Below, piece after piece: positions 56,101-64,000 of a DNA stretch of 64,000 nucleotides. The notes beneath the pieces are model-generated. The model was not told the DNA's origin. It made no database searches and was given only the letters and a program-made list of their open reading frames with translations. Origin of the DNA: Lolium rigidum (Eukaryota > Streptophyta > Magnoliopsida > Poales > Poaceae). Both the position numbers and the translations under genes were made by a program. Every line of letters starts with the position of its first letter. Positions within the stretch are counted from its first letter, which is position 1. Location of the stretch: NCBI RefSeq assembly GCF_022539505.1, contig NC_061508.1, positions 93,971,276-94,035,275 on the forward strand. The letters run 5' to 3'.

Positions 56101-57159
56101 TCTGGTTCACGAAGGGGATTCTATTGGCCTCGCATGAGATTAAGTGAGCGGGACTCTCGGAAGAACGGGGGCCAAGACACATAGAGTTTGGGAGAGAAGG
56201 ATGCGGCAGCAAGATGTCTGAAACCTAAAATTAATAACGGAATAGGACATTAATTCAGGTGTTTGTCGTTTAATCCTAACATTGATTCGAATGGCGAAGA
56301 AGCGGTTAAGGATTACCTTCAGACCGGAAACCATGGCGTTGGCGTTGAATGATTCCGCCATTTGATGCGCTGTGGAGTTGGGACGGCGCGGTTGAGATCC
56401 GAGATTCGTGGAGCTGCTTGGGCGGCGATTTGGGGATCTGAGGTTGCTTTCTCGTACGGAGGTCGCAGGTTACCGTTTGGAGGGGCAATTAGGTTGGCCT
56501 TACTCGTGTTTTATGGTAAAGGCCGATGCGATGCCATCGGCTCTTTTGGGGGATTGGTTGACTTTGACTATCGGCAAAATTAACTGGAAACACTTCTTTA
56601 TTAATAATAGGGGTTTTTACAGTGAAGAGCCGATTGCTCAAGAGAGGAAGAACAAAAGAAGAGCCGATTGCTCAGGAGCTACTAATCCTACACTACTAAT
56701 CCTCGCTGGCCTCGTCGTCGGCATCGTAGCTGCCGTCGGCGCTGCTTCCGGAGAGTTCCTCGTCGCTGCTGCCCCAGCCCTCGGCCGGAGCCTCTTCTTC
56801 CTCGTCATCATCATCGTCTTCGCTGTCCGCCCAAGCACGGAAGCGCTTCGCCAGCGGATACCCAGCGGAGGAGGAGGAATCATCCTCCTCCTCTTCCTCC
56901 TCTTCTTCTTCTTCCTCCCCCTCGTCGTAGGAGGTGAAGTTCGCCCAGGAGTGGAGGTCGTCTTCGCTCTCGCTCTCCGAGCTCCCCTTCGATGAGGAAC
57001 TCGGAGGTCGTCCTCCCCATCGGTCAGGGGTAAGTCGCCATCTGACCCGACGAGGGCCTCGGGTGGCCCATCTGGCACATAGTCAAAGTCCCACTCTTGC
57101 TCGCTCGAGGAAGAAGATTGGAAAGAGAGGCCTGATGAGACGGAGGAAGAGGAAGACAT
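53157..57159 (-). pseudogene. Antisense plant-mobile-domain gene of element D, full-length copy
   Basis: Minus-strand, multi-exon gene lying antisense to element D. It starts MSSSSSVSSGLSFQ at 57159 and ends ...ALRALNAFLQ at 53157. In order: a Ser- and Glu-rich N-terminus (frameshifted near 57000 relative to the other copy, which keeps the Glu run), a short MAESFNANAMVSGLKVILNRFF exon, the PMD region (55311-56039: YFWSDALNCFMFGHGPMTPTLLDVAMIT, FLNFWLEHFIFCG, GKLFLGEVYRSL, GGPWWFIQLWAQLYF), a further exon to 54447 with WQQQDGPEP and a basic KAVRKVAIRKTLKRKAP tail, then low-complexity and coiled-coil exons (LRADIADKCQRLNEKKAALDAK). PMD proteins (MAIL1/MAIN in Arabidopsis) act in silencing. Copies on Tat elements are thought to be captured genes. 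Exact introns are not resolved. Confidence 0.65.
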
Positions 57160-57448
57160 TGCTACAGGGAAAGAGGGTTTTTTTTTGTGCCGATGGTTGG
57201 AACAGAACAAGGGGATGAAGAGGCGAGCCGCTTGGCACAGTTAAATAAGGGGGGTATAGTGGAGATTTAATGCCGCTACGGTTTCCGAGGAAGTGATGTT
57301 AAAACTATCAAATCACGCGGAGAAGTTGAGGAGGCAAGGCATCATGATGATGGGTACTGCGACGGTTCTGCTCTGCCACGACATGACCCGACGAAGAAAA
57401 TAAACAGAGTGATTTTGGAATTGTCATTTCCAAAACCAGGGGGGCATG

Positions 57449-58608
57449 TGTTATCACCAGAATTTGACCGGATCAGAGGTGGGTCGCGATTAAGATGGGC
57501 TTGAAGAATATACCTGGAAGAAATACATGAATCGGCCTTGTATACAAAGTTTGGGCTAGTTTGCCCGTGTATCTGTAAATATAGTAGGATACGTGTCGGT
57601 TAGATAGAATTTGGCTCGTGCACGGTTGGGATTATTCCCACGTTAGAAAGTCCACTGACTATAAATATGTATCTAGGGTTATTGAGAAAGACAACAATCA
57701 CGTTCATCACAAACCAATCTAGGCGCATTGCCAACCCCTTGTTTTGAGGGTTTCTTCCGGGTAAGCATCATGCTGCCTAGATCGCATCTTGCGATCTAGG
57801 CGAGTACACGTTATTCGTTGTTCATGCGTTGCTCGTGCTGAAGCCTTGTTGATGGCGAGCAACGTAGTTATCATAGATGTGTTAGGGTTAGCATTTGTTT
57901 CATCGTATCATATGCTTTCGTCCATGTAACCCTTAGACATCTAGCCGCCCTTACACCTATCTTAGGTGTAGGGGCGGCACCTCGCTTGATCATTATTTAG
58001 TAGATCTGATCCGTTATGATTGCTCCTTGTTCTTCAAGGATTAGTTTGATATCTGCATAGTTAGGCCTTGCAAACGGGTTGAAGGATCCAGTAGCACGTA
58101 GGGTGTAGTTTGCTAACCCTAGATGAGATGTTCCGGGGATCAACTTCATGTTGGTTTTTAGGCCTTGTCTAGGGTCGGTTTATTATCACCGTGCGTGGCT
58201 GCCAGGCCCAATCACGCGTAGGATGTTCCGATTATGTGGTGAAGACCCTAAATCATCGTAGGTCGTTTTAGCTTTATATTGATCAAGCAGGACCACCATG
58301 TGATCGTATACCTCATACGGATCATGGGTGGATCGGCTCCTTGAGCCGATTCACGGGACAACTCGAGAGCCGATCGAGGCTCGTATTTAATGTTTACGTG
58401 TATGCCATGCGGGAAACTAAGCGAAGCAAATCCATCACCTTCCCGACCAGGTATAGGTCGGGTGGCACGCCCTGCACCAGCATCGGACGTGCGTGCCGAG
58501 GCTTTGCGGGCCGTCGCTCGAGGGACCAGGGCCAGCCGCAGTCCTGGGAGCCTCCCGGCTCTACTGTGTTGCCCGTCGCTGCTCGCCGGTGGGTTTCTGA
58601 CCGCAACA
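57449..58608 (+). repeat. Element D LTR, right copy
   Basis: TGTTATCACC...CCGCAACA, 1160 bp, close match to 39871-41032, with the TATA box at 57660-57667. Directly followed by the third copia LTR fragment. Confidence 0.88.
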
Positions 58609-58798
58609 GTTATTAACAACATCCAATATTCATGATCGCGAAACCATGATCATCTATTAATCAATAAGCTAGTTATACATGAGGCTTACTAGGGACTCCT
58701 TGTTGTTTACATAACACACATATATCAATGTTTCGGTTATAAACACAAAGATATAATAATAACCATTTTATTATTGCCTCTTGGGCATATCTCCAACA
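58609..58798 (-). mobile_element. Copia-type LTR, fragment 3 (LTR 5' end)
   Basis: On the minus strand it begins TGTTGGAGATATGCCC at 58798, the hallmark start of BARE/Angela/WIS-type LTRs in grasses. It runs to GTTAATAAC at 58609, where element D interrupts it. Together with the pieces at 29203-29502 and 36501-37536 it makes one LTR of roughly 1.5 kb, probably missing a short stretch at the D junction. Confidence 0.8.
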
Positions 58799-59758
58799 TT
58801 TCTCCCTCTAGATGAAATTTGATTTTTAGGTTTAGGTTTAGGAATTTGCTCTCTGAAATTGCTCTTAGAGAATTTAAAAATGAATAAAAATGACATCTGA
58901 TTACTAAAAATGAACTTTATGAATTTCTAATGAAATTGCTAGTAAAATTTTCTCTCTGAAATGAGAATGAAAATGAATTGGGGGTGAGCTACCGATGTAC
59001 ATGGTTCAATAAAATGCTGAGATGCTATTGGAATTTATATACTGCTACTTTGAATAAAATGCTAAAATGCAGTAGGTTTTGCTACTTTGAAGTACTAAAA
59101 TTTATGTACTGCTACTTTGAAAATGAATTGGAGGTGAGCCTCTAATGTACATGGTTCAATAAAAATGAACTGGTGATACTGCTGATGTACATGGTGATGC
59201 ATCTACTGAGTGTGCTGGTGATAAATAAAAATCAAGTTCTTTGGTTTAGCTTCGGTCATCTCAACTTTGGGCTTTCATTGATCTCTTCTGGAAAATGGGA
59301 GCAATGTTTAGTTAGGTGTATGCTTAATTAGCGCTAGTTGACAATCTTTTTATACAAGGACATGGTTACTTAGAATCTGCTACTGTATGTGAAGCGTAGA
59401 TGGGTGTTCAAATGTATGAGCTATACATCATCTCTTTATCCATACCTGCTGGACTAAATTCCTTACTATTCTAATTGATTGTTTGATCAACTTCTTGGTC
59501 AAGAACTCCAACATGAATCTTCATATGCTACTGGGTTTACCTGCTGCCCTGTTTTTGTTTATGCTATTGGTGAGTTTTTTATTAGTGTATGATCAATAAA
59601 ATGGCATGAGATTTTTCCCCATGACACGTGGTTGGTTTTTTAAGAACTAACGGGATATATATAACACTGAATTCATATGATGGTCTATTACTGACAATGA
59701 ATTAAAATAAATTGGGTGCAAGTTCATAAGGATTTGGTCTTTAGTTTTATTTGCACTT
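58799..59758. other. Interior of a CACTA-type element or its flank
   Basis: Non-coding AT-rich DNA with partial direct repeats: a block with GATGTACATGGTTCAATAAAA near 58993-59015 and again near 59144-59165, and CTGCTACTTTGAA copies (59042, 59111). No left terminal CACTA motif found. Confidence 0.4.
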
Positions 59759-60925
59759 GCCGATGATTACAATGTTTGGTCACTACACTCTGGGGTGGGG
59801 TGAGTGAACCTGGTGTGATGGCACAAATATCAATCTGTTGTGCATCCTACTTGACTTCGCTTACCCCATCCCTGAATGCTAATATTTGTTTCGACCAACA
59901 AAGTATGAGTCATATGCTATCTAGTTGATACCACTTGGCTCGTATTTGAGCTGTCATTCTTCATTAATTTTTGTCTTTCTTCCATTTTAGTGTCGATGAT
60001 TAGAATGTTTGGTCACCTATACACTCGGGGGTGGTGCAAGCGAGCCTGGTGTGATGGCACAAATATCAATCTCTTGTGCATTCTACCTGGTCTCGCTTAC
60101 ACCATCCATGAATGTTAATATTTGTTTCGACCAACAAAGTATGAGGCATATGCTATCTAGTTGATACTACTTGGCTCGTATTTGAGTTGGCATTCTTCAT
60201 TAACTTTGGTATTTCTTCCATTTTAGTGCCGATGATTAGAATGTTTGGTCACTCGTACACTGGGCGGTGGAGCCAGCGAGGCTGGTGTGATGACACAAAT
60301 ATCAATCTGTTGTGCATCCTACCTGGCCTCGCTGACTCCATCCATGAATTTTAATATTTGTTTCGATCAACAAAGTATGAGGCATATGCTATCTAGGTGA
60401 TACTACTTGGCTCGTATTTGAGTTGGCATTCTTAATTAACTTTGGTATTTCTTCCATTTTAGTGCCGATGATTAAAATGTTTGGTCACTCGTACACTCTG
60501 GGGTGGAGCCAGAGCCTGGTGTGATGGCACAAATATCAATCTCTTGTGCATCCTACGTGGCCTCACTGACTCCATCCCTGAATGTTAACATTTGTTTTGA
60601 CCAATAAAGTATGAGGCATGATATTTAGTTGATACTACTTGGCTCGTATTTGAGTTGGACTTATTCGTTCATTTTGATCTTTCTTCGAGATAGGTCCGAT
60701 AATTAGAATGTTTGGTCACTGTATACTCTGGGGTGGCGTAAGTGAGCCTGGTAAGATGACACAAATATCAATCTCTTGTGCATCAGACTTGGCCTCACTT
60801 ACGCAATCCCTGAATGTTAATATTTGTTTTGACCAACAATGTATGAGACATTTATTTATTATATCCTAGTTGGCTCTTATTTGTGTTGGTCTTCATCGTT
60901 TATTTTGGTCTTTCTTCCATTTTAG
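59759..60925 (+). repeat. Tandem array of about 233-bp units, five copies
   Basis: Unit starts (G-Y-C-C-G-A-T-R-A-T-T) are at 59759, 59992, 60228, 60464 and 60694, and a partial sixth begins near 60923. Each unit contains GTTTGGTCAC, an inverted pair (GGTGCAAGCGAGCCTGG versus CCTGGTCTCGCTTACACC), an inner pair (GGCACAA versus TTGTGCA), and TTGGCTCGTATTTGAG. No unit is open in any frame. Confidence 0.85.
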
Positions 60926-60947
60926 TCACTACACACTCGGGAGCGGT

Positions 60948-61067
60948 GCAAGCGAGCCTGGCGGGAGAGAGGAGGGAGCAGATGAGGAACCGGATGAAGA
61001 CCCTGATGCAAGCGAACCTGGCGGGGGAGAGGAGGGAACAGAGGAGGAACCGGATGAAGACCATTTT
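60948..61067 (+). repeat. Two 60-bp tandem repeats in an acidic frame
   Basis: 60948-61007 and 61008-61067. They read in frame as SEPGGREEG..EEPDEDPDA-type acidic repeats within a short ORF (60870-61100). The 5' edge of the repeat is derived from the 233-bp unit (GCAAGCGAGCCTGG). Whether it is an exon of a transposon gene is unknown. Confidence 0.6.
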
Positions 61068-61319
61068 GTATCTCGAGATGATGAACTTTGTATGAGTTAA
61101 GAGTTGTATGTAAAAAAATTGACACTTGGCACTATATGTGTATCTCGATCGGGCTCTAAGTAATGTGATGATGATGTTTATATTATATTTGTGCAATATA
61201 CATGCTATTTATATTATATCTGCATACTTCTGTATATAATCTGTATAATATATGTATATTGTTGTATATAACATGTATGTGTATAGCAGGCAATACAAAA
61301 TCATGTATAATAGGAGCCA

Positions 61320-61514
61320 ATTATGTGGCGCACCTAACACTAATTCTGTGACGCACCGCCGCACCAGTGCGCCACAGAAAGGCGATATTCTGTGGTGCAT
61401 GGGCTGGTGCGCCACAGAAATCCATATTTTATGGCGAGAATTTTGTGGCGCACCACCCGTGCGCCACATAATGTGCATTTAGGTGCGCCACAGATGACCC
61501 TTTCCCTACTAGTG
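61320..61514 (-). mobile_element. CACTA transposon terminus with subterminal repeats
   Basis: The minus strand begins CACTAGTAGGGAAAGGGTCA at 61514, a canonical grass CACTA terminal repeat. It is followed inward by many copies of TGTGGCGCACC in both orientations (61323-61495), the transposase-binding-type subterminal repeats. The opposite terminus is not in the visible DNA. Confidence 0.8.
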
Positions 61515-62735
61515 GATGATTCGAGTTTGATACCCAAATACTTACCCATTAGGGGGATACTGTACTGGGTTCAGTTCGTCCGTGTCCTTGCTATTTATTC
61601 CCACTTTTATTGCACTTCACTTTGTTTAACCATTGTTGTTCCTATGTTCATCCTCGTCGTGAATTTATGTATATTGGGTCTCTGGGATATATAAATTAGC
61701 GTATTCATGACTGGAGACTATGTGTGGCTTTGTGTCAGTTCATTTTCCAACGAGGGTGTGGGATTGTGTCAATAGCCCGGACCTTGATCTTGCATCCTTC
61801 TTGTTGCAATCCTCTCAACGTGAGCTCCTTTACTTTGTGCAATCTTCTTTTTCACAAGTTTATCTTTGCAGTTTGCATGATTAGGGTGTTTACATGAAAC
61901 TAGTAGAAATTAAGCCATTAGGTGTCAATTGTGTTAAGTTTCGCAAATAATCATAAGCCATGTCAGGGGGAGAGGGAGCGATAGAGGCCAAGGATCCATG
62001 GAGGCACATCTGTGTATGGTGCCACGCAACCGTGGAGGTATATAGGGGCACTCATGAGCCATGTCAGGCGTGAAGGTAGGGGCGAGAATACATGCGAACA
62101 ATGACAACTCATAGGTTTGGCCCTTGTGGTGGATCAGATTAGATGGGGGGTTATGAAGAAAAGAGAATGATCATGATTTAAAAATAGCTGATACAAATTT
62201 AAATTAACTTTGCCTTTAGAAATATAGCGATGAATGTGAACCATATCTTTTTTAATGAGGCCTCTTGTTACTCTCTCTTGTGATTTCTTGTTCGCATCAA
62301 GCAACTACACCGGTTTCTCGACAAGAACCACAGTCTTTACTCTTAAATGAATTTGTGATGCATAGTGAAATATAAATATTCTTGAATCATTCATGTCTTT
62401 TGTCGATTTGTAGCAATCGCATGGGTACTTTGCGAGTGCACATAATAACATTGGAATCTTTGATCATGCATGCAATTTGGCACCGACTTAATACCATGTC
62501 TTAGGGACATCCCACATATGTTTCTTCTTGACCACCCTCAAAGTAGATTTTTTTTTTAACATATATACACATGGGAGGAAAAGGAAACCATCCAAAACAG
62601 ATAAACCAACAACAAAACATGCAACAACCCATCACACAAGCTCCAGATCCAGGGTATATATATCTTCATAGTTATTATTACCATCATCATCATGTAAGTA
62701 TTATCTAGCTTCTCCTCAGATCAGATCAGATCAGG
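61515..62735. other. Intergenic, 3' side of the HMA gene
   Basis: No supported gene. The last part (about 62540-62735) is probably 3' UTR of the minus-strand HMA gene and includes TCAGA tandem copies at 62717-62740. Confidence 0.4.
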
Positions 62736-63719
62736 TCAGAAGAACCCGTAGTTGCTGAAGGCAAAGCTCCCGGCTGCGTAAGCGCTGAGCAGCTCGTTTC
62801 GTGGCGACCAGAGCTCCACCCTGAGCCCGACCCTCCTGAGCGCCTTGAGGATCTTGTTCCGGTTTGCGTACCCCGTCACCACCACCTTCTGGATGCTCGC
62901 CTCCACCTCCACTCTCTCCACCCCTGCACCCACACACAGCAGAATCAATTAACCGTTTTTGTTGAGACAAAAGAAGTCTTATTGCCTCTGCACCCATGCA
63001 CACAGCCGTATCAGTCAATGAATCGTAGCTACAGTGAGAAAGGCATCCATGACTATAGCTTTTGTAAAAGAAGAAAGGATCTATGCATCATCAGGTTGTT
63101 CAGATCTTCATGGATGAATGAATGCATGGGTGAAATGAAGTGACTTTAGTTTTAGATTTTACCTTTCACTTTGGACAGGCATTTCCGTACCCTCTTCTCA
63201 TGCAGCGCCACCATCTCCACTTTCAGCTCGGTGCTCTGCGTGCATGGGGGAAATCAGGGAATGAGCGCAGGTTACGCATGCATGCACATGCATCATCAGA
63301 AAAAGTACATGAAAAAAATAGTGGCAAATGTTTTTCAAAAAAAATCTTTGGGCAATTGTTGCATGAACATCTTGTGAAACAGAGTATATTACGACGCCCT
63401 CCGCTTCCAGGGCATTGTAGGGTTTATGAAATAAAATTAGGATCATATTTAGCTCGCAACCGACATGCCCCGTTGGAAAAAATGCACTATTGATAGAGAG
63501 ACACTGCTGATAAATGGTCAATGTATGTAAAAAAAGGTGCATGAAGAGGCACATTCATCCTATTAGCGTCAAGTTCATCATTGCAGAAACATCGGAAAAA
63601 AAGTAGAAACCAATACAATATCCCTGAATTACCATCGTCTCTACGTGAGCAGCAACCAAAAGAACCACATTTAGTGCACAAACAAATATTGATTAATTAG
63701 CAAGCCATACCTCCATCAT
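62736..63719 (-). CDS. HMA-fold (HIPP-like) protein lacking the CxxC metal motif, 89 aa
   Basis: Three coding exons: 63711-63719 (only ATG ATG GAG), 63163-63235 and 62736-62923. All junctions are GT-AG and phases agree, giving 89 residues. The fold is that of a heavy-metal-associated domain: a first strand ELKVEMVALHEKRVRKCLSKVKGVERVEVE, then ASIQKVVVTGYANRNKILKALRRVGLRVELW. In true HMA domains the loop after the first strand reads MxCxxC; here it is MVALHEKR, so both metal-binding cysteines are missing. There is no C-terminal CaaX isoprenylation box (it ends YGFF), unlike typical HIPPs. Related plant proteins with a degenerate loop are known, and function is unclear, perhaps protein-protein interaction. 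A TATA box lies about 85 nt upstream. Confidence 0.82.
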
Positions 63720-63800
63720 TGAGCCGGCGATCGATCTTGCCTTCGAGACGATGGAAGGGGGAAGAAGAAGGGAACAAGATGAGGTCGATGGAGGAGGGCT

Positions 63801-63806
63801 CTTATA
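63801..63806 (-). promoter_or_regulatory. TATA box of the HMA-fold gene
   Basis: The minus strand reads CTATAAGAGCCC at about 63799-63808, about 85 nt upstream of the ATG, leaving a leader of roughly 50 nt. Confidence 0.55.
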
Positions 63807-64000
63807 GCAGAAGCAGCAGCTGAACAAGTTAGGGAAAAAGCAAAAAGAGCCAAAAGAACCACCGGCAGGATGTGATGAAGGGAAAAGGTTAAAGACGGTG
63901 TTCCAAGAGATTCCCTGGTGTTTTGAAGCTATTAGCTACAAGACCTAGCTAAACTGCTTTCCCTTTCCTAAAGGGAGATTAGGTCTACATGGAGAAGAGC
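63807..64000. other. Upstream flank of the HMA-fold gene
   Basis: No further gene or repeat recognised at the window edge. Confidence 0.4.

Larger units (their letters stand above)
39871..58608 (+). mobile_element. Element D: Tat-like gypsy retrotransposon, interrupted by element C
   Basis: Two LTRs (39871-41032 and 57449-58608) enclose sense gag (41049-42420 and 50557-51507), an aspartic protease (51532-52359), and an antisense PMD gene (53157-57159). Element C is inserted in gag with a GGCGC duplication. Antisense PMD ORFs are known in Tat-lineage Ty3/gypsy elements (Grande, RIRE2, Retand). No reverse transcriptase, RNase H or integrase lies between protease and the antisense gene, where only about 0.8 kb remains, so pol is deleted. 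The primer region after the LTR reads TGGCACGCCCGATGGGAC (41038-41055); I cannot name its tRNA with confidence. Confidence 0.85.

Noticed and set aside
59990..60700. Repeated TTCCATTTTAG before each 233-bp unit as splice acceptors of duplicated exons
   Set aside because: No unit is open in any frame after the AG (GTCGATGATTAG has stops in two frames), so exon duplication is unsupported.
59759..60925. CRISPR-like or satellite array
   Set aside because: Units are contiguous, diverged, only about five, and next to a CACTA terminus in a plant genome; no direct-repeat/spacer pattern.

Overview
The window is a 64 kb piece of a large, repeat-rich grass nuclear genome. The LTR-retrotransposon, Stowaway, PIF/Harbinger and CACTA signatures point to a Pooideae cereal or forage grass; I cannot fix the species. 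It holds five host-type genes in the flanks and a roughly 30 kb block of nested retrotransposons between 29.2 and 58.8 kb.

Host genes. 1-1235 (-) is the 5' part of a PsbP-domain thylakoid-lumen protein. 2144-2659 (-) is a short intronless B3-domain ORF. 21302-23853 (+) is a complete five-exon AT-hook (AHL) DNA-binding protein. 24605-27198 (-) is a complete nine-exon Rab geranylgeranyltransferase beta subunit, convergent with the AHL gene. 62736-63719 (-) is a complete three-exon HMA-fold (HIPP-like) protein without the metal-binding CxxC. These genes are unrelated in function and form no operon-like unit.

Mobile DNA. Element A (3003-8256, minus orientation, TSD ATGGG, with a 100-N gap), element B (29503-36500, plus, TSD AATCC) and element C (42421-50551, minus, TSD GGCGC) are LTR retrotransposons with a tRNA-Asp-type primer site, as in the Athila lineage of Ty3/gypsy. 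A and B carry no gag or pol. Each instead carries an uncharacterised ORF with a shared C-terminal half. C carries only decayed gag and protease. All three share about 2.5 kb of non-coding sequence before the 3' LTR, including a repeated polypurine-tract-like 15-mer. Element D (LTRs 39871-41032 and 57449-58608, plus) resembles Tat-lineage gypsy elements: gag and protease in sense, and a plant-mobile-domain (PMD) gene in antisense. A second, truncated copy of its 3' internal region (37531-39870) abuts its left LTR. C sits inside D's gag. B and D both sit inside one copia-type LTR whose pieces lie at 29203-29502, 36501-37536 and 58609-58798. I recognise no reverse transcriptase, RNase H or integrase in any LTR element here, so all look non-autonomous.

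DNA transposons and minor repeats. A PIF/Harbinger element with a dead transposase lies at 9643-11690 (TSD TAA). Several Stowaway-type MITEs, a 5'-truncated LINE abutting an AP2/ERF-like fragment (about 15.9-17.3 kb), and the terminal part of a CACTA element ending at 61514 with an array of about 233-bp repeats complete the set. The remaining intergenic DNA shows no gene I can support.
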